In this document: piece by piece, positions 53,336-63,945 of the stretch
Numbering within the stretch: the first letter of the stretch is position 1
Layout: each line of letters starts with the position of its first letter
Source of the DNA: SPDF01 sp963699825
GTDB lineage: Bacteria > Gemmatimonadota > Gemmatimonadetes > Gemmatimonadales > GWC2-71-9
DNA: 64,000 bases
Assembly (NCBI GenBank): GCA_963699825.1
Contig: CAVOVI010000004.1
Location: forward strand, 434,001 to 498,000
Direction of reading: 5' to 3'
The notes under the pieces: model-generated
Told to the model about the DNA's origin: nothing
The model's input: only the letters and a program-made list of their open reading frames with translations
Databases searched by the model: none
Program-made: the position numbers and the translations under genes

Positions 53336-54016
53336 ATGCATCCTATGTCTCGTCGGCTGGTCGCCGAGCTGTTCGGCACCTTCATGCTCGTGTTCTTTGG
53401 CGCTGGCGCCGTCATGACGAACAACTTCCCCAAGGCGGATTTCGGCCTGCTCGGGGTCGCCCTCGCCTACGGGATCGCCATGGCCATCGGCGTCACCGCC
53501 ACGATGTCCATCTCCGGCGGTCACCTGAACCCGGCGGTGACGGCGGGCATGCTGGCCATCCGGCGCATCGACGCGAAGACGGCGGTGCTTTACATCCTCG
53601 CCCAGCTGGTGGGGGCGGCCCTGGCGGCGCTGGTGCTCAAGTCGATTCTCCCGAGCGGCGTGACCAAGGTGCTCGCCATCGGCACGCCCGCAATCGCCGC
53701 CACGATCACCCTGGGGAAGGCCATCGCGGTCGAGGCCATCCTGACCTTCTTCCTGATGAGCGCCGTCCTCGGCACCCTTGTTTCCGCCCAGGCGCCACGG
53801 ATCGCCGGCTTCGGTATCGGGCTCACGCTCTTCATCTGCGTTCTCTTCGGAGGCCCGCTGACCGGCGCAGCCCTGAACCCGGCGCGCGCCTTTGGACCCG
53901 CCCTCCTTTCGGGACAGTGGATCAGCCAGGGTGTGTACTGGGTGGGCCCGATTCTCGGTGCCCTCGTGGCCGCATTCCTCTGGGAGAAGGTCCTCTTCGC
54001 GAAGGCGACCGACTGA
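53336..54016 (+). CDS. Aquaporin / MIP family channel
   Basis: A 226-residue six-helix major intrinsic protein. Both NPA loops are intact: GGHLNPAVTAGM and GAALNPARAFGPA. The selectivity-filter residues are not readily assigned by eye, so water versus glycerol or small solute is open. A GAGGTAGCAGG site precedes the ATG; a second ATG four codons later is possible. It is separated by 54 bases from the ketosynthase and ends in a terminator. Confidence 0.9.
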   Translation: MHPMSRRLVAELFGTFMLVFFGAGAVMTNNFPKADFGLLGVALAYGIAMAIGVTATMSISGGHLNPAVTAGMLAIRRIDAKTAVLYILAQLVGAALAALVLKSILPSGVTKVLAIGTPAIAATITLGKAIAVEAILTFFLMSAVLGTLVSAQAPRIAGFGIGLTLFICVLFGGPLTGAALNPARAFGPALLSGQWISQGVYWVGPILGALVAAFLWEKVLFAKATD

Positions 54017-54039
54017 CCCGAGCGAACAGACAGGACGAC

Positions 54040-54071
54040 AACGGCCCCCCGGTTTCCACCGGGGGGCCGTT
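54040..54071. terminator. Terminator between aquaporin and ccmD
   Basis: A perfect 14-base stem AACGGCCCCCCGGT with a four-base loop TTCC. It lies between converging transcripts and can serve both directions. Confidence 0.75.
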
Positions 54072-54103
54072 TGTCATGCACAGCACAGTCGGCGCATGGC
54101 GCG

Positions 54104-54259
54104 CTACTGACCCGCCGCCCCGCTGCCCCCCTGCCCCGCCTGTCGCATCGCGCGACTTGCCCTGACCCACAGGCTCACAGCATACACGAGATAAATCACC
54201 GCAGCCACGATGTAGGCGGCGGCGAGGAATCCACCGTTCTGGGGCGTGTCAAAGGGCAT
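54104..54259 (-). CDS. ccmD: CcmD-like small heme-exporter protein
   Basis: A 51-residue protein that I translated by hand. It starts MPFDTPQNGGFLAAAYIVAAVIYLVYAVSL with a single hydrophobic helix, followed by WVRASRAMR and a glycine-rich tail. It overlaps the end of ccmC by 11 bases and is placed exactly where ccmD lies in ccmABCD operons. CcmD is a short bitopic protein that helps release holo-CcmE. No ccmE follows in the window. Confidence 0.7.
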   Translation of the reverse strand: MPFDTPQNGGFLAAAYIVAAVIYLVYAVSLWVRASRAMRQAGQGGSGAAGQ

Positions 54260-54950
54260 CGCCAGCTCCTTCGCGCAGGTTCTCCAGCCGTGCCAGGCCG
54301 TAGCGCAGGACGACGAACCCGATGTAGAGAATCGTGAACGCCGCCATCCCCGACAGCAGCGCGCGGAGCATCTCCGGCGGCATCGAGGGTGCGCTCGGCT
54401 TGAGCAGCACCGGCTGCGGGTGCAGCGTCCGGAAGAGATAGACGCTCAGGTGAATGAACGGCACGAGCACCAGGCCCATGATGCCCACCACCGCGCTGAA
54501 CCGGGCGCGCTCGCCGCGGTCCTGCACGGCGGCCCGCAGGGCCAGGTACCCGATGAACAGGAAGAAGAGAAAGAGAGTGAGGGTGAGTCGGGCGTCCCAC
54601 GTCCACCAGGTGCCCCAGACCGTCTTTCCCCAGATGGGACCGGTGGTGAGCATCACCAGGGAGAAAGCGATGCCGACTTCCGCCGAACTGGCGGCGAACA
54701 GATCGAGTCGCTCGTCGTGCAGCCAGAGATAGAGGATGCTGACGATGCCGACGACGGCGAAGGCAACGAGGGCACCCCATGCCGCCGGGGCGTGGACGTA
54801 AAAGATCTTCTGGGCCAACCCCTGGCGCGCTTCCATCGGGGTGTAGCACAGCGCAATCACGTACACGGCCGTGGCGGCGAGGAGGCCGAGGATGGTCAGG
54901 ACCTGCCCACGACGCACGATGCGGGAGGCCGCAAGAAGTTCGGGAGTCAT
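54249..54950 (-). CDS. ccmC: Heme exporter/cytochrome c maturation protein CcmC
   Basis: A 233-residue polytopic inner-membrane protein that presents heme to CcmE. The tryptophan-rich motif WGTWWTWDARLT is intact; conserved histidines are in KIFYVHAPAAW and PFIHLSVY. There are six hydrophobic helices. It starts overlapping the ccmB stop (ATGA). Together with CcmA, CcmB and CcmD it forms the system I cytochrome c biogenesis module. Confidence 0.95.
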   Translation of the reverse strand: MTPELLAASRIVRRGQVLTILGLLAATAVYVIALCYTPMEARQGLAQKIFYVHAPAAWGALVAFAVVGIVSILYLWLHDERLDLFAASSAEVGIAFSLVMLTTGPIWGKTVWGTWWTWDARLTLTLFLFFLFIGYLALRAAVQDRGERARFSAVVGIMGLVLVPFIHLSVYLFRTLHPQPVLLKPSAPSMPPEMLRALLSGMAAFTILYIGFVVLRYGLARLENLREGAGDAL

Positions 54951-55627
54951 TCGTCGACGACCGCCGGAAAGACGAGGATACAGAGGGTGACGAAACCGAT
55001 GTCGTAGAGCGTCAGTAACCTAAGCCAGCCCACCATCTCACTCAACGGGCGGCCCGCCAGCAACTTGGACGTCACCTGAACGGCGCCGACGAGCGGGGGG
55101 ACCATGAAGGGCAGCAGGAGCACGGGGAGCATCAACTCCGCGAACCGGGTCCGCACCACCATGGCGCTGAAGATGGTCCCGACAGAGACAAAACCGATCG
55201 TCGCCAGGGCCGTCACACCCAGAATGCCCGGCAAGGCGTGCCCGATGCTCACGTTGAAGAAGAGCACGAACAACGGCAGGGCCACCGCCTCGACCACCCC
55301 GACAAACGCGAGATTGGCGAGCAGCTTCCCCACGTAGAGTGCACTCCGCGGCACCGGCGCGAGCAGGATGCCGTCGAGGGCGGCGTTCTCACGCTCCACG
55401 TAGAACGCCCGGTTCAGCGCAATCACCGCGCCGAACGCGAAGGTGACCCAGAGGACGCTCGGCGCGAGATCCACCGCCGCAATGGCGGTGGGGTCCCGGG
55501 CGAAGTTGAACACCACCAGCACCAGGGCGGAAAAGACGATGGCGGACAGCAGCGCGGTCCGGCTGCGCAGTTCGAGCCGGATGTCCTTGCCGGCGATGGC
55601 GAACGCCAGCCGCAGGAACTCAGCCAT
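54947..55627 (-). CDS. ccmB: Heme exporter permease CcmB
   Basis: A 226-residue ABC permease with about six helices. The N-terminal FAIAGKDIRLELRSRTALLSAIVFSALV is typical of CcmB, as is the following ERENAALDGILLAPVPR. It overlaps the ccmA end by eight bases and ccmC by four. Starts further upstream lie inside ccmA in another frame and were rejected. Confidence 0.93.
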   Translation of the reverse strand: MAEFLRLAFAIAGKDIRLELRSRTALLSAIVFSALVLVVFNFARDPTAIAAVDLAPSVLWVTFAFGAVIALNRAFYVERENAALDGILLAPVPRSALYVGKLLANLAFVGVVEAVALPLFVLFFNVSIGHALPGILGVTALATIGFVSVGTIFSAMVVRTRFAELMLPVLLLPFMVPPLVGAVQVTSKLLAGRPLSEMVGWLRLLTLYDIGFVTLCILVFPAVVDE

Positions 55628-56339
55628 GGACCAACTCGGCGTAGCGGGCATGGAAGGCCGTGAGGTCGGCGGGGCGTTGCCCCTCCAGCGCCCAACGACC
55701 CCCGGCCAGCACCGCGACGTGCGTGGCCAGCTCCCACGCCTCGGCCAGGTGATGGCTGACAAGAATCAGCGCGCGGCCCCGGGCCAGTTGGGAGGCGAGG
55801 ACCGTCCGGAAGCGGTCCGCGGATGGGGCGTCGAGACCGGTGAACGGCTCATCGAGCAGGAGGATATCGGGCTGGTGCAGCAGTGCGCGGGCAATCGCGG
55901 CGCGCTGCAGGAGCCCGCGGCTCAGGTGGCGGACGGGGGTGTTGGCCCGTGCGGAAAGCCCGACCTCCTCGAGCGCCGCTCGAGTGGCGGCGGCCCCGTC
56001 GCGCAGGCCATAGAGCTTGGCGGCGAAGAGAAGGTTCTCCGCCGCAGTCAGGTCATCATAGAGGAAGGTGTGGTGCGACAGCAAGCCGATGGCACGCCGG
56101 GGCTCCGGGTCGTCGCGAGTCAGGCGCTGCCCGCGAATGAGCACCTCACCGGCGCTCGGCCGCATCAGGCCGGCAAGGAGCCGAAGGAGCGTCGTCTTCC
56201 CGGCACCATTGGGACCCGCGACCGCCAGGAGTTCACCGGGGCGGACGTCGAGAGTCACGCCGCGCAGCACCTGCAGCGCCCCGAACGCCCGGACGAGTCC
56301 GCGCGCCGAGAGGAGAGGAGGGTCAGCCAGCTCGGTCAA
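55620..56339 (-). CDS. ccmA: Heme exporter ATP-binding protein CcmA
   Basis: A 239-residue ABC ATPase. Walker A is GPNGAGKTT at residues 42-50 and Walker B is ILLLDEPFTGLD. The signature reads LSRGLLQRAAIARA rather than LSGGQ, with arginine in place of the second glycine; CcmA proteins commonly have LSAGQ-type variants, so this is unusual but probably functional. The start overlaps the response-regulator gene upstream by 17 bases, so the two are in one transcript. Confidence 0.92.
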   Translation of the reverse strand: MTELADPPLLSARGLVRAFGALQVLRGVTLDVRPGELLAVAGPNGAGKTTLLRLLAGLMRPSAGEVLIRGQRLTRDDPEPRRAIGLLSHHTFLYDDLTAAENLLFAAKLYGLRDGAAATRAALEEVGLSARANTPVRHLSRGLLQRAAIARALLHQPDILLLDEPFTGLDAPSADRFRTVLASQLARGRALILVSHHLAEAWELATHVAVLAGGRWALEGQRPADLTAFHARYAELVHG

Positions 56340-56691
56340 TGGCCGCGCCGAGTTCGTCGAGGTCGAATGGCTTGATCAGGTAGGCGCTATGGGAGAGGTC
56401 CAGCACACGGAGCTGGGGCTCCACACTGACATAGGCGGTCGTGATGATGACGGGAACGTCGGGATGGGTCTCGCGGATCTTCCGGAGGAGTTCCACGCCG
56501 TCGGTGTCGGGGAGGCGCATGTCCAGCACCACGACGTCCGGCGGCTCCCCGGCAAACCGGGCCAGCGCTTCGGCACCCGACGACGCGAATGTCATCGCGT
56601 AGCGCGGGCGGAAAAATCGTTCGTAGCTGATGCGCAGGGCGGGCTCATCTTCGATGAACAACACCCGGCGCGGTGCACCTTGTTCGGTCAT
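56323..56691 (-). CDS. Single-domain response regulator
   Basis: A 122-residue CheY-like receiver with no output domain. Acidic residues are in VLFIEDEP, the phosphoacceptor aspartate in VVVLDMRLPDTDG, the switch threonines in VIITTAYVS and the lysine in YLIKPFDLDEL, so phosphorylation should be possible. The ATG at MTEQG is preferred over a start ten codons upstream. No kinase is adjacent. Its 17-base overlap with ccmA is an unexpected association with heme export. Confidence 0.88.
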   Translation of the reverse strand: MTEQGAPRRVLFIEDEPALRISYERFFRPRYAMTFASSGAEALARFAGEPPDVVVLDMRLPDTDGVELLRKIRETHPDVPVIITTAYVSVEPQLRVLDLSHSAYLIKPFDLDELGAAIDRAG

Positions 56692-56751
56692 TACCCCGCC
56701 CGGAAGGCACGGATCGCCCACCGGAGCGGCGGGCGTCCACGGAGTATAAGA

Positions 56752-57066
56752 CTACACCTGCTTCGGTTCCAGTTCGAAGAGGTCCTCAAGCTTCGTGAGC
56801 ATGAGGAGGAAACGGAGTTCCTCGTTCGCGGAGCGAAGGGTGACGCGCTGGCGCCGCTCGCCGGCCCGGCGCTGCACCAACATCAGCGCGCCGAGGCCAG
56901 CCGAATCGACGTGGTGCGTGGCGCTGAGGTCGATCACGAGCCGACTCTCGCCCTCGGGCATCTGCTCGAGCACGCCGACGGCGGCCTGCCGGAAGGTGGC
57001 TCTGGTATCCAGCCCGAGTGAGGCTGGTGCGGTCAGTTCGCGGACAATCTGGGGCTCGGGCACCAT
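56752..57066 (-). CDS. STAS-domain anti-anti-sigma factor-like protein
   Basis: A 104-residue STAS domain of the SpoIIAA/RsbV type. The phosphorylatable serine lies in VIDLSATHHVDSAGLGALMLVQ, where DSAGLG carries the conserved serine. It starts at ATG with a GGGAG site upstream; a start 18 codons earlier lacks a ribosome site. In partner-switching systems such proteins release a sigma factor by binding an RsbW-like kinase; none is encoded here. It precedes the receiver gene by 60 bases. Confidence 0.87.
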   Translation of the reverse strand: MVPEPQIVRELTAPASLGLDTRATFRQAAVGVLEQMPEGESRLVIDLSATHHVDSAGLGALMLVQRRAGERRQRVTLRSANEELRFLLMLTKLEDLFELEPKQV

Positions 57067-57459
57067 ACGGTGGTCTCCCTGGCCCGACATGAGCAAAGCG
57101 TGGTCGTTTCGCCACGCCAACCGGCCGAAACGCCACGCTCATCGAGTCGTGTGCATTCCACCTTCGGCACCGAGCTATCTCATCCAGGATGGATGAGACC
57201 TCCAGTTTTGCGGCCCCGGATCGCTCCGGGTGTGCTATTATCGGGCGGATCAGTTGTATTGTTCCGGGAGGCACGATGCCTCCCGCCGCTGGAAAAAGCG
57301 AATTTGGTGCCATCAGTCTAACACGTTGTTATCTAATTAGTTACGGCGCGACTGCAAGGGCTTTCAGCGGCCTTGCCTCCCGCACTCCGCCAGCCGTGCG
57401 GTCTCCCTGCAAGGACCGCCGACCGCTTTGCACCCGACTCGACCGGAGGAATCCCACGC
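57067..57459. other. Structured intergenic region upstream of acs
   Basis: This 393-base gap contains no gene I can support. Three successive stem-loops lie here: TCTCATCC/GGATGAGA (57178-57198), CCCGGA/TCCGGG (57215-57230) and a perfect 9-base CGGGAGGCA/TGCCTCCCG with loop CGA (57265-57285), followed by a small CGCT/AGCG hairpin. An AT-rich patch near 57325-57345 (TTGTTATCTAATTAGTTA) may hold the acs promoter. It could encode a leader RNA or small RNA; no known riboswitch class was recognised. Confidence 0.45.
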
Positions 57460-59412
<1,953 letters not shown>

Positions 59413-59456
59413 AGACAGGCGGGGAAGCGGGGAAGCGAGGCGGAGTGATACGATGA

Positions 59457-59484
59457 CCGTCACCCCGGCGCAAGCCGGGGTCCA
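59457..59484. repeat. REP-like hairpin, copy 2 (inverted)
   Basis: An inverted near-identical copy of the unit at 10077-10104 (stem CCCCGGC/GCCGGGG). It sits between acs and kup, where it can also act as a terminator for both. Confidence 0.7.
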
Positions 59485-59489
59485 GGTGT

Positions 59490-61425
59490 TCAGATCTGTA
59501 TTTGGGCCCCGAGCTCAACCACGCGATTGGGCGGCAACCCGAAGAACGCTGCCGCAGACTGTGCGTTTCGTGTCATGATGATGAAGAGCTTCTTCCGCCA
59601 GTACGACATCGGCCGGGGATCGCCGGGGAGTCGCTTCGGCATCTTCCCCCGCGGGGTGGGGATCAGCGTCTCCCGCCCGAGGAAGAACGAAGTCTGCGTC
59701 AGGAAGACCGGCTCCGGCGATCCCGGAATGCTCGACTCACCAAGTTGCGTGAGGAACTTCGGGACATCGGGGCTTTCCATGAAGCCGTAGTGTCCCACGA
59801 CACGCCAGAACCCCTCCCCCAAGTTCGCGCGACTCCACCCGTTCCTCGGCCGACACCTGCGGCACCTCCTCGGTCACGATCGAGAGGAGGATGACCCGCT
59901 GGTGCAGCACCTTGTTGTGCTTGAGGTGGTGCAGCAGCACCGGCGGCGCGATGTCGAGGGTCGAGGTCAGGACGACCGCCGTGCCGGGCACCCGGACCGG
60001 CGGCCGCTTCGCGATGTCGGTGATGAAGAGATCGATCGGCAGGCTGGTCTGCTGGGCCAGGGAGGTGAGCTTGGCGCGGCCCCGCTTCCAGGTCGTCATC
60101 AGGGTGTACACCACGGCGGCCACCGCGATCGGGAACCATCCCCCGTCGGCGAACTTGATGATGTTGGCGCCGAAGAAGGAGAGGTCCACCACGAGGAAGC
60201 AGGCGCACAGCGTGGCGGCCGCGATCAGCTTCCAGTTCCAGAGGTCGCGCGCCACGCGGAAGAAGAGCAGCGTGGAGATGGCCATCGTGCCGGTCACCGC
60301 GATGCCGTACGCCGCCGCCAGGTTCGTGGCACTCTGGAAGCCGAGGACCAGCAGAATGCACCCGACGGCGAGGGCATTGTTGACCTCGGGAATGTAGATC
60401 TGCCCCGCCTCCGTCCTCGAGGTGTGCACGATCGTCACCCGCGGGCTGTAGCCGAGCTGCACGGCCTGTCGCGTGAGCGAGAACGCACCGGAGATCAGCG
60501 CCTGCGACGCCACGATCGCGGCGAGCGTCGCGATCCCGATCGTCGGGTAGAGGAACCACTCCGGCGCCAGCGCGAAGAACGGGTTAGAGACGCCGGGGCT
60601 CTCGATCAGGAGCGCCGCCTGCCCGAAGTAGTTCAGCAGCAGCGCCGGCAGGGCAAAGGCGAACCATGCCAGCCGGATCGGCTTGCGGCCAAAATGCCCC
60701 ATGTCGGCATAGAGCGCCTCGCCGCCGGTGATGACCAGCACCACCGCGCCGAGGATCAGGAACCCCTCGAGGCGGTCGTTGATGAAGAACTCCACCGCGT
60801 ACCAGGGGTTCACCGCGCGAAGGACTTCCGGGTGCATCGCGATGCCCCGCACCCCAAGCACGGCGATCGAGAGAAACCACACCACCATGATCGGCCCGAA
60901 CGCCTTGCCGATCCGGTCCGTGCCGTGGTGCTGAAACCAGAACAGGCCAACCAGGATCACCAGCGCAATGGGCACCACGAAATGCGAGAATGTCGGCGAG
61001 GCCACCGCGATGCCCTCGACCGCGCCCAGCACACTGATGGCGGGGGTGATGATCCCCTCGCCGTAGAGCAGGGCCGCACCGAGGAGACCGAGCCCCACGA
61101 GAACCGCCTGTCCCCGCCCGGTGGCCTTGCGGGAACGGACCAGTGCGAGGAGCGCGATGATGCCCCCCTCGCCCCGGTTGTCGGCCCGCATCACGAAGCC
61201 GATGTACTTGAAGGAGATGACGAAGTTGAGCGACCAGAAGATCAGCGAGAGGACGCCGTAGACGTTTTCGGGGGTGGGGGGCAACCCGTGCGCCCCGGTG
61301 AACGCCTCCTTCATGGCGTAGAGCGGACTGGTGCCGATGTCCCCATACACGACCCCGAGGGCACCGAGGGCGAGGGCGGCGAGCCCTGCCTTGTGACCCT
61401 GGCCGGAGTCGGCGTGCGCGCTCAT
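59490..61425 (-). CDS. kup: Kup-type potassium uptake protein, frameshifted
   Basis: Low-affinity K+ transporter of the KUP/HAK/KT family. The N-terminal core (about 535 residues) has twelve hydrophobic helices and conserved GVVYGDIGTSPLYAMKE, AVGCILLVLGFQSATNLAAAYGIAVTGTM and a cytoplasmic tail starting TSTLDIAPPVLLHHLKHNKVLH. The frame is lost after EERVESREL; GEGFWRVVGHYGFMESPDVP, typical of the Kup C-terminus, continues in another frame. Removing one C from the run 59816-59820 joins them into ~644 residues. It begins one base after the VKOR stop. Confidence 0.87.
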
Positions 61426-61426
61426 C

Positions 61427-61852
61427 TCAGTGACGCGCCACGCGCCGGCGGTCGAGCAAGGTCAGGACAAGGATGAGCACGATGATCACTGCGGAGGCGA
61501 CGCACCACCGGCAGATGGCGTGGATCACGAACAGCTCCAACCCGGTGAGATAGGCGGCGAAGAGCACGCCGCCGGCCGACAGCAGGAGCATGGCGCGGGT
61601 CGGTTCCTGGCGGTCGACCCAGCCCGGCTGGAGGCCGAGCATCGCCAGCCCCAGGAGGGCGCCGTAGGCGAGTGCACCGAGGAGCGCCACATCCACCCCA
61701 AGGAAGCTGCTGTACTCGCTGAGCTGGACAGTGGCGCACTCCCCGGACCCGCAGGCGAGTGCCCCGATGTAGCCGTGCTTGAACATCCAGAGGTACGCCG
61801 AAATCAGCAGCCCGGTCAGGCTGAGGGCGGCCACCCCCATCCGAAACTTCAT
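61427..61852 (-). CDS. Vitamin K epoxide reductase (VKOR) family protein
   Basis: A 141-residue membrane protein with about four helices. Loop cysteines CGSGEC and the redox pair CRWC are present, as in bacterial VKOR homologues that reoxidise DsbA-like proteins using quinones, in place of DsbB. It overlaps the DsbA-like gene by four bases (ATGA). Bacteria with VKOR usually lack DsbB. Confidence 0.9.
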   Translation of the reverse strand: MKFRMGVAALSLTGLLISAYLWMFKHGYIGALACGSGECATVQLSEYSSFLGVDVALLGALAYGALLGLAMLGLQPGWVDRQEPTRAMLLLSAGGVLFAAYLTGLELFVIHAICRWCVASAVIIVLILVLTLLDRRRVARH

Positions 61853-62532
61853 GGCGTGACGGTGGACATCGAGGTGAGCGAATCGACGATGCGCTTGAAG
61901 CCGTCGGAGGTCGAGTTGCCGCTGTACAGGCGGCCATTGATGAAGAACGTCGGCGTGCCGCTCACCCCGGCCGCCGCGCCCTCGTCATAGCTCGCCTTGA
62001 TGCGGCCCGCGAACTTGGAGGACATCATGCACTCGTCGTAGGCCTTCACGTCGAGGCCGTTCCGCTTGGCGTAGTCGCGGAAGGTGCCCGACGGCTCCGA
62101 CTCGCGCGACCACTTGTCCGTCCCCTGGTAGATGGCGGCGTGCTGCTCCCAATAGCGCCCCTGGTCGTCGGCACAGGCGGCGGAGTGCGCCGCCATCCAG
62201 GCGAAGGGGTGCATGTTCAGCGGGAAGTCCCGGTAGCGCCAGCGGACCTTGCCGGTCTCGACCAGCTGCCGGACAATGTCGGGGAACTGCACCATGTCGA
62301 ACTGCTGGCAGAACCCGCACTGGTAGTCCGCATACTCGGTGATGACCACCGGTGCGCTGGCGTCGCCGAGGTAATACCCGGAGAATCCAGCCGTATCGGC
62401 CACCGTCACCACGACGTCGGGCGAGATGCTCGGGACGTTGCGGCGCACCTGCCAATACAGGAGCCCGCCGCCGCCGACCGCGATGACCAGCAGGATGAGA
62501 TAGAAGCGGTTCAGGGAAGTGGATCCGGCCAT
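61849..62532 (-). CDS. Membrane-anchored DsbA-like thiol-disulfide oxidoreductase
   Basis: A 227-residue protein with an N-terminal signal anchor (FYLILLVIAVGGGGLLYWQ). The thioredoxin-fold domain has the redox motif CGFC (residues 72-75) and the cis-proline loop GVSGTPTFFING. It belongs to the DsbA-type family with a helical insertion. It is translationally coupled to VKOR, so the two should form an oxidative disulfide pathway in the periplasm. Confidence 0.92.
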   Translation of the reverse strand: MAGSTSLNRFYLILLVIAVGGGGLLYWQVRRNVPSISPDVVVTVADTAGFSGYYLGDASAPVVITEYADYQCGFCQQFDMVQFPDIVRQLVETGKVRWRYRDFPLNMHPFAWMAAHSAACADDQGRYWEQHAAIYQGTDKWSRESEPSGTFRDYAKRNGLDVKAYDECMMSSKFAGRIKASYDEGAAAGVSGTPTFFINGRLYSGNSTSDGFKRIVDSLTSMSTVTP

Positions 62533-62736
62533 GGGAAATTGTCCTCAAATGAGTCACAAGTCATCGGAAATCGTCCAGCCAGCGGACCGGCTGGCGCCAT
62601 CAACCGACTGGAATGTAATGGATTACGTCGCCGCCGCTCGGGGCGAAACCTTTGCGAATCCCCCCCGCCCCCTGTTATGTTTGCGCACGCCCGGCGCATA
62701 GGACGTCGGGGCCGAGATCCACCCAGAGGAAGGTGC

Positions 62737-63009
62737 ATGACCAAGAAAAAGACACAGCGGTCGGCGCCGCCCGCCTCGTTCGATCAGGCGCGCGACGAAC
62801 TCTTCAGCCACATCCTTCGGTGCGGCGTGATGGAAGCCGAGCTCGAACACCAGAAGGACTGGTTTGATGACACCATGCAGTACCTGACAGAGCGCTATCC
62901 CGACCTCGCCGAGGAGGATCGCGCCAACCTTCGCCTGCTGGGCGAGCGGTACTGTCAACCGGTGGTGCAGCGCCAGGCCGAAACCGTCGGCAGCGGGACC
63001 GCCGAGTAA
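62737..63009 (+). CDS. Small hypothetical acidic protein
   Basis: A 90-residue protein, MTKKKTQRSAPP at the N-terminus, then a predicted helical body with RDELFSHILRCGVMEAELEHQKDWF and LTERYPDLAEEDRANLRLLGERYC. It is rich in charged residues and has two cysteines, but no domain I recognise. The ATG follows GAGGAAGGTGC. It is divergent from the DsbA-like gene (200-base gap) and followed by a terminator, so it is probably monocistronic. Confidence 0.7.
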   Translation: MTKKKTQRSAPPASFDQARDELFSHILRCGVMEAELEHQKDWFDDTMQYLTERYPDLAEEDRANLRLLGERYCQPVVQRQAETVGSGTAE

Positions 63010-63014
63010 CACGC

Positions 63015-63043
63015 ACCGCCCCGGGAGCTGCTCCCGGGGCGGT
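63015..63043. terminator. Terminator after the small hypothetical gene
   Basis: A perfect 13-base stem ACCGCCCCGGGAG with loop CTG. It lies between two converging genes. Confidence 0.75.
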
Positions 63044-63049
63044 CTTGCA

Positions 63050-63538
63050 TCATCGCGTGACCCGCCACCCGGTGGGGAGCTTCCGCCACCGATACCCGGC
63101 GGCGATCCTCGCTCCGCCCCCCACGCCCCCCTCGACAAACCACCCGCCCCGGCCCCCGGGCTGACTCTCGACACCGACCATCAGCACGAGGTAGCCGTTG
63201 TCGGCTCCACTCGTGAACACCCCCGCCAGTCCACCGCCGGCGTAGAAGCCGAAGTGCGCACTGCGGGGATTGAGCAGGAACTGGCCGAGGAGTTCGGCCC
63301 GTCCCACGCCATCGCCGTCGCCCGTCACCCCGCCCCCCGCGTACAACCCGATCCGGGTCCGCAGGCTGGGCCGTATCGAGGCGGTCAGACCGGCGGCGTA
63401 CACGGCCGGCTCGGCGGCGGTGACCACCGTCTCCAGCCCCCATTCGCGGACGGTGCCACCCTGGGCGTCCAGCGGTCGAGTCCAGCCCCCGGCCCCGACC
63501 GCCAGGACCAGGAGAGCCCTAGCCCACCGTGAGGTCAT
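63050..63538 (-). CDS. Hypothetical exported protein
   Basis: A 162-residue protein with an N-terminal signal peptide (MTSRWARALLVLAVGAGGW, cleavage near PLDAQ). The rest is glycine-rich with alternating hydrophobic strands such as RTRIGLYAGGGV and FGFYAGGGLAGVF, and a C-terminus in GYRWRKLPTGWRVTR, suggesting a small outer-membrane beta-barrel. I recognise no family. Its start overlaps the OsmC stop by 20 bases. Confidence 0.65.
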   Translation of the reverse strand: MTSRWARALLVLAVGAGGWTRPLDAQGGTVREWGLETVVTAAEPAVYAAGLTASIRPSLRTRIGLYAGGGVTGDGDGVGRAELLGQFLLNPRSAHFGFYAGGGLAGVFTSGADNGYLVLMVGVESQPGGRGGWFVEGGVGGGARIAAGYRWRKLPTGWRVTR

Positions 63539-63935
63539 AGCTCGTCGTGATATCCGGGGCGAACGTATGAAGGACGGAGCAGTACTTCTCCATCGAGAGG
63601 TCGATAGCGCGACGCGCCTTGGTCTCATCGAGACCGAGGCCGCGGATCGTCCACGCGTAGTGGATGGCGGTGTACCGTTTCGGGTGCTCCGTCCGGCGCT
63701 CCCCCGTCATCGCGACCTCCACCGACTCGAGCCCCACCTGCATCTTCCTGAGGATCGAGACGACGTCGGCGCCGCTGCATGCGGCGGCCGCGAGCAGCAG
63801 CTGCAACATCGGTCCGGGCGCGGTGGCGTTGTCGGCGTCGATGATCACCTGCGGACCACCCACCTCGCCCCCCTCGAACCGGAGGTCATCGAGCCAGTGG
63901 AGGGTGACGCGCTTGGTTTCCGTGTGCTCAGTCAT
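63519..63935 (-). CDS. OsmC-family protein
   Basis: A 138-residue protein of the OsmC/Ohr superfamily. Conserved elements are LLLAAAACSGADVVSILRK, containing the first cysteine, and AIDLSMEKYCSVLHTF with the second. Such proteins reduce hydroperoxides through a cysteine pair; this one belongs to the YhfA-like OsmC group. It is in a unit with the downstream exported protein. Confidence 0.9.
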   Translation of the reverse strand: MTEHTETKRVTLHWLDDLRFEGGEVGGPQVIIDADNATAPGPMLQLLLAAAACSGADVVSILRKMQVGLESVEVAMTGERRTEHPKRYTAIHYAWTIRGLGLDETKARRAIDLSMEKYCSVLHTFAPDITTSYDLTVG

Positions 63936-63945
63936 GATGCGATTC

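Noticed and set aside
57178..57285. Known riboswitch (such as c-di-GMP or cobalamin) upstream of acs
   Set aside because: None of the class-specific conserved bases were found, so only structured region is claimed.
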